A stretch of 64,000 bases of DNA from positions 5,362-69,361 of the forward strand of contig JANLPR010000201.1 of the NCBI GenBank assembly GCA_031367345.1, given 5' to 3'. Position 1 is the first letter of the stretch; the number at the start of each line of letters is the position of its first letter. Of the stretch, positions 52,357 to 61,332 are shown in pieces. The stretch comes from JADKIH01 sp031367345. Its GTDB lineage: Bacteria > Bacteroidota > Bacteroidia > AKYH767-A > 2013-40CM-41-45. Below the pieces are notes generated by a model. It ran no database searches and was not told the origin of the DNA. It saw only the letters and a list, made by a program, of their open reading frames with translations. The position numbers were made by a program, and so were the translations under genes.

Positions 52357-53567
52357 CTTGCAGCTGTATCAATATTTAAATAAAACGAATTTGTATTTGT
52401 TGGCGAACTAAAAACTAGACCATTCCCAAAGTCAATATTTCCTTTTAGACTTCCAACCGCTCCAATTCCTGTGGTATTAAAGTCAAGACTATTGCTACCA
52501 AACGAAACTTCTCCTTGAAACGTATTTAACCGTATTAAATTCATATCAAAGTCGTATTTAGCTATAAACCCATCTTGAAAAAATCCGGAAGAAGATGTTC
52601 TGTTTATTACTCCAACACCAGGATCAAAATCGACTGTACCACCAAATGTTCCTGCAATATAGAATTCGCTCGTAGTTTTATTTACTAAAATGGTTTGAGG
52701 ATCCACTCTTCCATTTGCAGAAAAGTCTCCTATCTTTTTACTCCACATATACATTCCAACATTATCAAATTTACTAATCGTTAATTCATAGTATCCAACC
52801 GATGCTATATATGAATTTCCACTTGCATCACAATCGATACTCTGCACAGGAACGCCATAGGTAAATAATGGAGAAATATGATTGTTCCAAACGTAAGCTC
52901 CATTGTTATCATAACAAATAATATTTGCATTATTCCCAATACTATTATGAACAGCATTACTTGGATCAACATCCAATACTCCATTGGGATTTGCAGATAT
53001 TATAATATTGTCATTCAGCAGTAATGCCATTGATTGTATTTGAATATCGTTTGTGGTACTGTCACCAATATTTATAGCCCATACATAGTTGCCTAGCGAA
53101 TCGTACTTTGCAATAAAATAATCAGGGTACGTGGCAAAATGACTGCGCAATGTATCAACGCCGTTATCAGACAAATCAAAATCGACCATACCATAAAAAT
53201 TACCGCAAACAACTATTTCATTCCGTGAATTAATTTCTAAGCCCTTAAATTCAAATAACGCAATCTGAGAATTATTTTTAAAATAATGAATCCATTCTAA
53301 TTTCCCGGCAATACTTATTTTTGAAATATACTAATTATAGTCAACGCTAGAAAAAGAAGTATCGGCCGGACCAGTGGCAGGGTCCATGTCGGCTGATCCA
53401 AGTAGTTTACCTACAACAATAGTGTTACCACTATGGTCAGTCTTTAAATTGTAAATTGTGTTATGAGTTGTATTGCTCCCTAACGGAATATAAGCCCATT
53501 CACATGTTGGTTGAGATATTGCTACACAATTTGAAAGGGTAAATAGTAACAATAATATTTTTTTCAT
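52357..53567 (-). pseudogene. Broken T9SS-type secreted protein gene
   Basis: A single frame from the ATG at 53567 (signal peptide KKILLLLFTLSNCVAISQP) to the scar. It is interrupted by TAG at 53331-53333: upstream ends FSSVDYN, downstream continues YISKISIAGKLEWIHYFK and VVCGNFYGMVDFDLSDNG in the same frame. Repeats such as YFIAKYDSLGNYVWAINIG and LTISKFDNVGMYMWSKKIG and GTFGGTVDFDPGVGVINRTS are of the SBBP/propeller type common in T9SS proteins. There is no sorting domain: the 3' end was replaced by scar sequence, which adds a false tail to 52275. So both a nonsense mutation and a 3' loss have hit it. Confidence 0.75.
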
Positions 53568-53757
53568 GACTTATTTAATTTTGAAATGGAGCTTTTGGCG
53601 GTTTAGAATTGAAAAAAATGTAACAGTGCAAAGAACAATAATTCCGTTTGCTATTACTATTCTTGCAAGAACGAAGTTAAACAAAAACTTTACTCTGTAA
53701 AATATTCAAGAATAATTTTGATGATTTTGTAATCTTGATTTTCTACTATGAAATCAA

Positions 53758-54066
53758 TTATTTCTGCGCTCTTTTTAATTTTTTCTCAGTTAACAAAATC
53801 ATTAGTACAATAGAAATTACCAATAAAAACGCCAATAAAATAGTTGCTTTGAAATTTATCCATTCTAATAAAAGTGAAATAGCCAGCAACAGCGCCATAG
53901 TAATTAAAAAAAAGTGTGCTGAATAACTGTTGGCCAACTTCCAATTCTCCTGACTCTTCATTGAAGTTGAGGTTCTATAGCCATACAAACTATTGACCTT
54001 CTTAGGTGGAAAATATTTCCAGTACAAGGCTATTAAGGTTAACAACAGAAATACAAAAGGCATCAT
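53758..54066 (-). CDS. SdpI-family membrane protein
   Basis: A 102-residue protein with three hydrophobic helices (MPFVFLLLTLIALYWKYF, HFFLITMALLLAISLLLEW, TILLAFLLVISIVLMILL). Between the first and second lies VNSLYGYRTSTSMKSQENWK, then LANSYS, the conserved 'N..YGYRT..S' motif of the SdpI/YhfL family. B. subtilis SdpI is an immunity protein and signal sensor for the SDP toxin; short versions exist in many phyla with unknown role. No SdpC-like gene is near. ATG 54066 (or 54063). Confidence 0.82.
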   Translation of the reverse strand: MMPFVFLLLTLIALYWKYFPPKKVNSLYGYRTSTSMKSQENWKLANSYSAHFFLITMALLLAISLLLEWINFKATILLAFLLVISIVLMILLTEKKLKRAQK

Positions 54067-54177
54067 TCTTTGACTATTAAATATTAAAAATATATTTTTG
54101 ACTTTACTTCCATTGGTTCAGGAACTTTACTCCTTTAAAAAATAAATAGAATTATACCTTTTAACCGAATAGCCTAA

Positions 54178-54555
54178 TTACTTTATCATCGGCAAATACT
54201 TTTCTCTGTTCTCATAGATCACCCAAATATTTATTGCAAATAGAATGATGGCAATGGGAAGCCCCGAAGGCGCATCTATAATATGCGTCAATAGTACTCC
54301 AACCATCACTGGCAAAATAATAATTGCGGCTAGTGCTCTGTATTTTGGCGTAATGAAAAATATTCCTCCAAGTATTTCTACAATTCCAATTAGCGGCATC
54401 AACCAACTCACAGACATAAATGCAGTTGTTATTTTCACCAATCCTTCCGGCAAATCTTTGGGCATTGGTATGTAATGAAAAAACTTATTTAATCCTGAAT
54501 TAATAAACATTAATCCGAAAAGTAAACTGGCAATGAAGAGGGCTTTACTTTTCAT
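54178..54555 (-). CDS. DoxX-family membrane protein
   Basis: A 125-residue protein with four membrane helices. Helix 1 ends NSGLNKFFHYIPMP, which is the DoxX '(N/D)(G)xxKF' pattern, and helix 2 contains WLMPLIGIVEILGGIFFI with the conserved Glu-x-x-Gly-Gly. DoxX proteins work with redox or quinone-linked systems in some bacteria; the present role is unknown. It is 111 bp from the SdpI-like gene in the same direction. ATG 54555. Confidence 0.88.
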   Translation of the reverse strand: MKSKALFIASLLFGLMFINSGLNKFFHYIPMPKDLPEGLVKITTAFMSVSWLMPLIGIVEILGGIFFITPKYRALAAIIILPVMVGVLLTHIIDAPSGLPIAIILFAINIWVIYENREKYLPMIK

Positions 54556-54950
54556 AGATATTCAATGTGTTTTTTACAACTTTATGCAATTGAACCTTAG
54601 TGTTGGTTAACCTATTGCTCGAATTTAACGAAATCGTTTTGATTTGTTTCCTTTACAATGCTACTGATTTTTTGTTTAAAAACAAAATATTCTAAAATCG
54701 AGAATCGAAGGTCGAGACTCGTAAATAGTTATTCGAGTATTGTAATTGGTAATTCGAATATTAGTAGGCCGAGCATATTTGAGTGCTAAATTTTGTTTAA
54801 TTAATTTCAATTTACTGAAAGATAGAAGTTGATTAATTGACCTAAATGTTTCATAAATTAGATTGGATATTAACTGACACTATTCCGTTTTATGGGACAA
54901 GTACTTTTTAAACCATTTCTGACAAGAGAGTTTGATTCAACGCTCACTTA
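54556..54950. other. Intergenic region with short repeated TCGAG/ATTCG words
   Basis: 395 AT-rich bp. Around 54695-54775 there is a cluster of related words (ATCGAGAATCGAAGGTCGAG, ATTCGAGTATTG, ATTCGAATATT, GCCGAGCATA), irregular in spacing. No gene, -7 box or terminator is supported. Confidence 0.4.
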
Positions 54951-55502
54951 TTAGGAGACCGGCTCGTAGTAGAGAACTATTGCCCCCGAACCAAATATTT
55001 TTGTTTTTAAAAGTTTTAAATTGATTCTTTCGTTTATGTTTTTAAATAATGGCAATCCATTTCCTAAAATTATCGGTTGAACACAAAATTGGTATTCATC
55101 AATCAAATTAAGTTGCATTAAACTTACAATTAAACTCGGACTTCCAACTAAAATAGGTTTTCCATTTTGTTGTTTGAGTTTTTCAACTTCTTCTTTAAGA
55201 CTTCCAATTGCTAATGTCGTGTTTCTCCAATCAATGGTTTTGAGTGTATGGGAAAAAACAATTTTTTTAATGTTGTCTATTATCACTGCAAAGTCATCCG
55301 TCGGTTTATTACCCGTTGGATTAAGCAAGATCGGTCGCCAACCATTTTCCATCAACTGATAGGTGACACGTCCGTACAATACTACATCGGCATCAATTAA
55401 TAATTCATTGTAATGTTGATGCAATTCATCGTCAGCAATTACCGCAGTATGATCGCAAAATCCGTCGAGTGTTATATTAATCGAAGCAATTAGTTTTCTC
55501 AT
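54951..55502 (-). CDS. RibD/DHFR-like reductase domain protein
   Basis: A 183-residue protein of the dihydrofolate reductase superfamily (RibD C-terminal type). The ATG at 55502 is used: RKLIASINITLDGFCDHTA opens the fold exactly. Further blocks are DADVVLYGRVTYQLMENGWR (the nucleotide-binding turn), KKIVFSHTLK, GKPILVGSPSLIVSLMQLNL and EYQFCVQPIILGNGLPLFKN. Such proteins bind NADPH; the substrate is unknown. The longer frame adds 12 codons from a non-ATG start. Confidence 0.86.
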   Translation of the reverse strand: MRKLIASINITLDGFCDHTAVIADDELHQHYNELLIDADVVLYGRVTYQLMENGWRPILLNPTGNKPTDDFAVIIDNIKKIVFSHTLKTIDWRNTTLAIGSLKEEVEKLKQQNGKPILVGSPSLIVSLMQLNLIDEYQFCVQPIILGNGLPLFKNINERINLKLLKTKIFGSGAIVLYYEPVS

Positions 55503-55712
55503 CCTAGTTGTTTGGGTTGTATATTTTATTTTTAGCAATCAAAAGGGAAGAGAGCACGTAACGAAATAATAATTTTTGACATTTTTAGAATGAGACTGGC
55601 AAATCCAATGCTTACAATATGGCTAAAAATATAATTAAGGGACTACAATTTTCGCTATTAACCTCACCAGTCTTTTCGTCTTATTCAAAGTTATCAGAAT
55701 TATTTAAGTATA

Positions 55713-56219
55713 TCAACGACTCTTTAAATCTAATTCGAAAAACTTAGCCCCGTGATGTTTGTTTTCTCGATACGCAGCTATTTCGATAAAGCCTGCATCG
55801 GTATAAATTTTTATTGCAGATTGCATAAAATCGGCTGAGTCAAGTTTAATCATTTCATAGTTTAAACGTTCAGCTACTTCAATGCACTTGGCGAGTAAAA
55901 GTTTTCCAATACCCAAGCCTCTGCTTTCCGGTTGCACGTACATCCGCTTAACCTCACATTCTCTTTCATTAAATCTTTTTATCCCTGCCACTGCAACGGC
56001 TTTATCATTAACCATAGCTAAAAACAATCCACCTTCCGGATGCCCATACGTAACTTGCAAGGTCTCCATTTCTTTGTCAAAATTTTGTGATGCTAAGACA
56101 GCTCTTACTTCAGGACCACCTTCAACACCTAACCATTTTACATATTCCAATATCAATTCTTTTGCCTCCGAAAAATCGACTGCGTTTTGTGCTTCTTTAA
56201 GTTGGACCTGGGGTTTCAT
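55713..56219 (-). CDS. GNAT family N-acetyltransferase
   Basis: A 168-residue complete GNAT. Motif A is CEVKRMYVQPESRGLGIGKLL (V-x-P-x-x-R-G-x-G-I-G, about 89-109), strand ending MVNDKAVAVAGIKRF, and C-terminal MIKLDSADFMQSAIKIYTDA plus GFIEIAAY. The acceptor is unknown. A TAA from another short frame abuts its ATG (56220-56222), so it begins directly after an upstream coding-like stretch. Confidence 0.9.
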   Translation of the reverse strand: MKPQVQLKEAQNAVDFSEAKELILEYVKWLGVEGGPEVRAVLASQNFDKEMETLQVTYGHPEGGLFLAMVNDKAVAVAGIKRFNERECEVKRMYVQPESRGLGIGKLLLAKCIEVAERLNYEMIKLDSADFMQSAIKIYTDAGFIEIAAYRENKHHGAKFFELDLKSR

Positions 56220-56287
56220 TTATTTGAGTAGTTTGTGTGAAAATAGGTTATGTGCCGGTTCGGTGGTAACTTTAGCCGTGCTGAAGT

Positions 56288-56863
56288 TTACGCTGCCAAT
56301 TGTGCAAAGTACAAAACAGAATCCAATCGTTCTTTTTCAAAAAAAGCATTCCCCATATTTCTTTCATATTGCACCAGCATATTATCACACATTGGAGATG
56401 ATGTATCTGGAAGGTTTTCACCTCCTTTCTTTGTGAAATTTAAAAAATCATCTATGTTTTTTAACGAAAAATAAACACTGCTAATGTCAAAATACAATGA
56501 ACTTATTCTTCGCTTGTCATTAAATTTTTCCGCTAGTGGCAATGCATTAAAAAAATATTCCAAAGCCGATGTATTGTCCCCATTATGAATTAAGAAATAA
56601 TAACCAATCCAATCGTAACTTATTGCAAGTAGCGAATCGTTTTTATACTGCTGTGTTATTTGAAGTAAATCTATTGCAATAGCCGAATCAATATTGCTAG
56701 TGGCATGAGATTCTATCTTTTCTAAATATTTTATCGTAGCAGTAAAACGTTGCAACGGATTTTTATAATTAGCCAGCGAATATTTTACACTGCCATTAGT
56801 ATTTTGTGCAAATGCCACTTGAAAAAATATTAGAAAACAATACAGCGTAAAATATTTTTTCAT
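56288..56863 (-). pseudogene. N-terminal TPR fragment of a larger (probably sensor kinase) gene
   Basis: 191 residues with signal peptide KKYFTLYCFLIFFQVAFAQ. The rest is helical repeats of the tetratricopeptide kind: ALEYFFNALPLAEKFNDKRR, ISSLYFDISSVYFSLKNIDD, and NMGNAFFEKERLDSVLYFAQ. The frame stops within a repeat (LYFAQLAA then TAA). In Bacteroidota such proteins usually go on with more TPRs, a membrane helix and a histidine kinase or LuxR domain. Here none follows; another short frame with VNFSTAKVTTEPAHNLFSHK occupies the last 60 bp before the GNAT gene. It looks cut short. A natural short TPR protein is the alternative. Confidence 0.5.
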
Positions 56864-56957
56864 AGTCTCTTTATTTTTCAACAAACTACTAAAACAATTA
56901 TCAATAAAATAAAAATAATTCAGCTATTCAACCTTGTGTAAGATTTTGTAGAGCAGA

Positions 56958-57749
56958 TTAGTTAAGGTGGTATTCATTGCGCAGTAAATTTAGCAACTGA
57001 GCATTTACTTCTGTGTATCTCTTGTAGTGAATTCTTCGAGTTGCACTTATTCCTGCTCTACCAAAAAATCCCATTAAATTTATCGCTTGCTCCTTATCGA
57101 ACTTCGCCATTCCATGAAAATGAAACGGTATTACTTCATTGTTCTTTTCATATTCTGAAATAGCTGTAAATACATCCAACTGTCCATTCTTTGTCAAACT
57201 TGTTTCAAAATCGTAATCGTAATGATTTAGAATGAATTGATTAACGTATTGGAATCTTAATTGCGTCTCCAACAGTTGTCTATCGTTAATATTATGAATG
57301 GCAACTGAAAGGTCTCCAATCAGTTTTTGAAGTTCCTCACTTTTAAAATAGCGCAACGAACCTGAATTTTTTAATTGATCAAGAACAACTGTTCTGGGTT
57401 CAAAAAGTGATGGCGAACGAAAATAAATTCCATATAGAAAATTAATTGAAAATGCTTTTGAAACATTCGTGAGACTACTATCTTTAAAATATTCACCTAA
57501 ATAAATTAAAGCATTCTCTTCTTTAATTCGGTTTGCTATTTTCGAAACGGCTATAGTTGAATCGCTTTTTAACTCAGAATAAAAACTCTTTGCAAGTTCA
57601 TTTGCACGATGTGTTTCTACTCTCTCCTCTCTAAAATTTTCTACTAAAAACCCGCAGAACACAGCAAGAAAAAGCATGAAGAATTCAAAGAAGTAATGCC
57701 AAAAATGTTTTCCAGGTGCTTTGTGTAAATGGTGAGCGTGAGTCTCCAT
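56958..57749 (-). CDS. Bacteroidota single-pass membrane protein of unknown function
   Basis: A 263-residue protein. The N-terminus METHAHHLHKAPGKHFWHYF, then FEFFMLFLAVFCGFLVEN and REERVETHRANELAKSFYSE, is a widely shared Bacteroidota layout: His-rich start, one membrane helix, then a helical periplasmic or cytoplasmic domain. Other parts are helical (VVLDQLKNSGSLRYFKSEEL, LQKLIGDLSVAIHNINDRQL). The function is unknown. It is under a very good promoter (TTG-N19-TAACTTTG) immediately upstream. Confidence 0.7.
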   Translation of the reverse strand: METHAHHLHKAPGKHFWHYFFEFFMLFLAVFCGFLVENFREERVETHRANELAKSFYSELKSDSTIAVSKIANRIKEENALIYLGEYFKDSSLTNVSKAFSINFLYGIYFRSPSLFEPRTVVLDQLKNSGSLRYFKSEELQKLIGDLSVAIHNINDRQLLETQLRFQYVNQFILNHYDYDFETSLTKNGQLDVFTAISEYEKNNEVIPFHFHGMAKFDKEQAINLMGFFGRAGISATRRIHYKRYTEVNAQLLNLLRNEYHLN

Positions 57750-57762
57750 AAAATATTTTTGT

Positions 57763-57792
57763 CAAAGTTAATTTTTTGTTTCAAAATTACAA
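57763..57792 (-). promoter_or_regulatory. Strong Bacteroidota promoter before the 57749 gene
   Basis: Minus-strand TTG (57790-57792), 19 bp, TAACTTTG (57763-57770), then 13 bp to the ATG at 57749. Same spacing and same -7 sequence as the LytTR-HPt promoter at 32558-32587. Confidence 0.75.
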
Positions 57793-58002
57793 GTCGCCAA
57801 TGCACACGTATGGCTCGTAAAGGCTATTTAATTTGAAAACAGATTACACGCTGTTTCCTTACAAATAAAACTCACAATTTATAACTCTTAATAGTCTATT
57901 TGTCTGTAGGTAGAATTGTCAGATGGGGAAACAAAACCTTCGTACATCTTTATCATCGCCTTAATACACTTTATTTCAAAAATAAAATTTACCTTATTTT
58001 AT

Positions 58003-59583
58003 TCAATGAACAAAACGTTTTACTTCATTCTCAATTTTTATAAAATAATTCCCTCCGCTCAGATTTTTAGTCTCTATCTTCATTAATCTATCGGTCACTT
58101 TTCTTTCTAAAATTAGTTTTCCGTTTTCATGGTACACCGACAATCTTTTACCCATCATCTCTTCACTAACCGAAATATTAATTTCATTTGCTACCGGATT
58201 TGGAAAAATTGTCCATTGTTGTGCTTCACCATCGAATGTTGTAATTCCAACACCTGTATTGGTACTTACAATTGTTTTTGCAAAATAAATATTCATTTTC
58301 CCGGAACGTGTATCACCCCAAACAGAATAAAGCGTATCTCCTCTGTAAACACAACTCATAAAATCATTTCCGTTTTGCGTAAGAACAGAATCGAAGGCAA
58401 TAAACTGACTTGAAAGTTTTTGATTGGATGAAAAAGTTTGTCCATTGTCGGTACTTGTTGCGTAATAGAAATCATAACCGGCATTCCAAAATCCGTTTAC
58501 AGGCGAGTTGCGTCTGTCGCGCCAAGTGACTACAAAATTTCCGACTTCATTGGTTGCGCCCCACACTAGATCCTGCCCTTTTCCATTCGAGAGCGTGTCG
58601 TCATTCACGCGAATCGGTCCACTCCATGTTTGCCCTCCATCATTACTATGAAACGCCGTAATATCTGCATCTCCGTTTTGTGCTGACGGTGTTAAAAAAA
58701 TAAATTTATTGCTGTCTGTCAATTGCGAAATAAGTTGATACCCATTTTTATAATTGGTGTCGCTTGCCGCAGGTACTACTGAAAATACTGTTGAGTAATT
58801 AAAAGATTGTCCTTTGTCATTTGACTTAGCAAAGTAAAACGTTGGCAGTGGGTTTTGTGTTGTTACATAGCTCGGATAAATTGCACAAAAGTTTCCATTG
58901 ACTGTAGTTGCCGGTGTTGCCATTGGTTCAGCAATAAAACTCCCAACCAAATATGTTCCGCCGTCTATATTTGCAATGCTTGTCCAAGTAAATCCATTGT
59001 CGCTCGATGCTTTGAAGTAATTTCGATTGGGTGGCGAAATCCATGACGCCGGTTTTGTAGTGATGTAAAGTGTTCCGGAGTTTGTTGTGTTAGAATTGTC
59101 CACTACAAGCCAAGGCCGATCTATCGCACGCTTAGTTAAATCATCATACATGTCGAATGCTTTGGTAGGAGTATCCCAATTCAACCCTCCGTCAAAAGAA
59201 CGGGCAACATAAACACCGCCACTATCAGGCGACTGCTTCGAATCAATATAGGAAAGAAATAGCAATCCATTTTTATTAAAAGCCATCGATACATCGGCCG
59301 AACCATATCCGGTACCGAAATGTGGAAGTGTGTTCACAGCACTCCATGAATCGCCGCCATCAAAACTTGCTCTTGTTTTAATTGCAATCCGCAACTGGCC
59401 ATTCGACAATTTTAATCCCATCCAAGCTGCAACCAAATTTTGATTGTTAATCGGATTAACAGCCAGAAAAGGTTCACCATCGAAAGTAACTCCATTACTT
59501 AAATTTGTATTTGATGGTTGAGCGTTGACAAGCTGAGTGAAAAGAAGGAAGGCGAATGTGAAAAGTAATTTCTTGATCATCAT
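58003..59583 (-). CDS. BNR/sialidase-repeat T9SS protein
   Basis: A 526-residue secreted protein with signal peptide KKLLFTFAFLLFTQLVNAQ. It has at least five Asp-box-like repeats: ASFDGGDSWSAVN, RSFDGGLNWDTP, ASSDNGFTWTSI, SNDKGQSFNYS, SNDGGQTWSGP and STDNGQTFSSN. Asp-boxes build six-bladed sialidase-like propellers. No catalytic Arg triad of true sialidases is visible to me, so it may only bind sugars or other ligands. The type A sorting domain ends it (FPNPVANEINISVSEEM ... SGGNYFIKIENE). Two ATGs at the start (59583, 59580). Confidence 0.87.
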   Translation of the reverse strand: MMIKKLLFTFAFLLFTQLVNAQPSNTNLSNGVTFDGEPFLAVNPINNQNLVAAWMGLKLSNGQLRIAIKTRASFDGGDSWSAVNTLPHFGTGYGSADVSMAFNKNGLLFLSYIDSKQSPDSGGVYVARSFDGGLNWDTPTKAFDMYDDLTKRAIDRPWLVVDNSNTTNSGTLYITTKPASWISPPNRNYFKASSDNGFTWTSIANIDGGTYLVGSFIAEPMATPATTVNGNFCAIYPSYVTTQNPLPTFYFAKSNDKGQSFNYSTVFSVVPAASDTNYKNGYQLISQLTDSNKFIFLTPSAQNGDADITAFHSNDGGQTWSGPIRVNDDTLSNGKGQDLVWGATNEVGNFVVTWRDRRNSPVNGFWNAGYDFYYATSTDNGQTFSSNQKLSSQFIAFDSVLTQNGNDFMSCVYRGDTLYSVWGDTRSGKMNIYFAKTIVSTNTGVGITTFDGEAQQWTIFPNPVANEINISVSEEMMGKRLSVYHENGKLILERKVTDRLMKIETKNLSGGNYFIKIENEVKRFVH

Positions 59584-59793
59584 TTTTGTTTTTAGACACT
59601 ATTGAATTGTAAAAGTTTATTCAAGCATTTTTTTAGAAACTAATCGCTAACACTTTCTTCTGTTGTTAACTTGGTAAAGGGTGAAATTAAAAAAACATTT
59701 GTTCAGTTTTTCATCTACGTTCAATTGAATTCCAACTATTCAATTTAGTATTTCACTCTTGCTTTTGCAGACCATTGTTGACCGCTTTTCTTA

Positions 59794-60408
59794 TCACTTT
59801 ACTTTTCCAAATTCGTAGGTGTGAATTTTGTCTTTGCCTGAAAAACTGTTAATCACTCTAAACGTTTCCGGATCTGCACCGTTCAATATTTCATTGTTAT
59901 TTATTACAACTATTTTTGTCTTACCCCAATTTTCATCAATTGGTTTAAAATCGGCTATGTCATTTAATGTTAATGTATCATACCCATGAATTAGAATGTT
60001 TCCTGCCTTTGACCAAGGGTATTCTATAAGCTGCAATTTGTCTAACACTATTCCTTTTATAGCACAGTCATTAATATTATTATAAAAACCAAAAAAATAA
60101 GCACTGTCTTTGTCTGCAAAAACATAGTTGCCAATAAATTTAAACGTATTTGGGTCTATGTCCCTAATGGGTTCTCCATCAATAAATAAATGGCTTTTGT
60201 CTTTTCCAAAGTCAAAATCGCAGTCGCAATCAAATTTCAATTTTTTAAATGTCCCTCCGTCTGCTTCTTTAATTAAACGCTTTCCTTGTCCATTTCCTTC
60301 ATTCCAATATTCATAATAGACATTTTCATTCTCAACTTTATAGCCTTGTCTGCAACTTGTCAAAATTGATATGGTCAGAATTGTAATTAAAAATTGTCTA
60401 GCTCTCAT
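59794..60408 (-). CDS. DKNYY-domain lipoprotein
   Basis: A 204-residue lipoprotein. The ATG at 60408 gives MRARQFLITILTISILTSC, lipobox Cys19. The body consists of DKNYY-type repeats: NVYYEYWNEGNGQGKRLIKE, DPNTFKFIGNYVFADKDSAY, and DPETFRVINSFSGKDKIHTY. These repeats are thought to be beta-hairpin units in cell-surface proteins; the function is unknown. The upstream in-frame ATGs (60453, 60444) would bury the signal and are less likely. Confidence 0.8.
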   Translation of the reverse strand: MRARQFLITILTISILTSCRQGYKVENENVYYEYWNEGNGQGKRLIKEADGGTFKKLKFDCDCDFDFGKDKSHLFIDGEPIRDIDPNTFKFIGNYVFADKDSAYFFGFYNNINDCAIKGIVLDKLQLIEYPWSKAGNILIHGYDTLTLNDIADFKPIDENWGKTKIVVINNNEILNGADPETFRVINSFSGKDKIHTYEFGKVK

Positions 60409-60491
60409 TTTTAAAAACTGTCTCTTTAAAATATGTCTAACCATAATATCCACGAAATCATATTGTCACTTACGAAGATAAGAACAAAGAA

Positions 60492-60526
60492 ATAAAAAAA
60501 AAGGTCCGATAGCTATCGAACCTTTT
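60492..60526 (-). terminator. Terminator after the NTF2-like lipoprotein gene
   Basis: A nearly perfect 28-bp palindrome (60499-60526, AAAAGGTTCGATAG / CTATCGGACCTTTT on the minus strand, one G-U position), followed by T5 or more. It lies 44 bp after the stop at 60571. Confidence 0.85.
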
Positions 60527-60570
60527 AATCTTGATACGTTGCGTTCTCCATTTTGACGCCACTATGTGTT

Positions 60571-61101
60571 TTATTTTGTCATTGGCGCATCTGCATTCCA
60601 AATGTCAACAATACATTTCCAACTACCGTCAGCTTGTTTCTTCCATGTCTCGCAGTATTTTCCTGTTTCGTGATACTCTTTTCCTTTCGCATCTTTTGAT
60701 GTCCACTGATACACTCCGGCAGCATAACCCAAATCGCCAATACGAGAAACTTCTACTTTTGTACTCTGAAAACGAAGCGACATTCCCGGTATAGCAAACA
60801 TGTTTTTAACGGATGCCTCTCTCGATGCTTTATCCTTACACAAATTTTCTCCGGGTGGCATCATCAACGCATCGTCGGTGTAATAACTCAACCAACCTTC
60901 AACAGATTTCGCCTCCGATGCTCTGTCCCATGCACTATCTGCTTTCATAATAGCTGCCACTTCCGAAGAATGATCTTCGCTAAGAATTGTTTTAAGACTA
61001 TCAATCGTTTTTTGATAATCAGCTACTTTGTTTTTTTGATTCGTACATCCGGATAAATAACAAATTGATGCGAATGCTAAAAAGAGGATTTTAATTTTCA
61101 T
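60571..61101 (-). CDS. NTF2-like (SgcJ/DUF4440) lipoprotein
   Basis: A 176-residue lipoprotein. The signal is KIKILFLAFASICYLSGC with lipobox Cys19. An NTF2-like fold follows: KADSAWDRASEAKSVEGWLS, YYTDDALMMPPGENLCKDKA, EVSRIGDLGYAAGVYQWTSK and YCETWKKQADGSWKCIVDIW. Such domains may be steroid-delta-isomerase-like enzymes or ligand-binding folds; here it is exported and anchored. A related but soluble exported gene lies at 32940-33428. A strong terminator follows. Confidence 0.82.
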   Translation of the reverse strand: MKIKILFLAFASICYLSGCTNQKNKVADYQKTIDSLKTILSEDHSSEVAAIMKADSAWDRASEAKSVEGWLSYYTDDALMMPPGENLCKDKASREASVKNMFAIPGMSLRFQSTKVEVSRIGDLGYAAGVYQWTSKDAKGKEYHETGKYCETWKKQADGSWKCIVDIWNADAPMTK

Positions 61102-61332
61102 GGTGATTTAGATTTGTGTTGGTTAACTAAATTATAGATTTCAACTTGCAAACTATTCAATTGATGCTTTTTTGTAAAAACATATAAAACTGAAATGGTG
61201 GAGTACAGTGTAAAATTTGCGTTGAGTAATAATTTCCTTCCCAACCATTTTCTAGAAAGGATCAATAATTACAATCAATAATTTTTTTCACTTTTACTCC
61301 ACCATTTTTAAAACTACAGAATGCACTTGAGT

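Noticed and set aside
55882..56436. 184-codon plus-strand open frame
   Set aside because: Runs antisense across the GNAT gene and into the TPR fragment; composition typical of a shadow frame.
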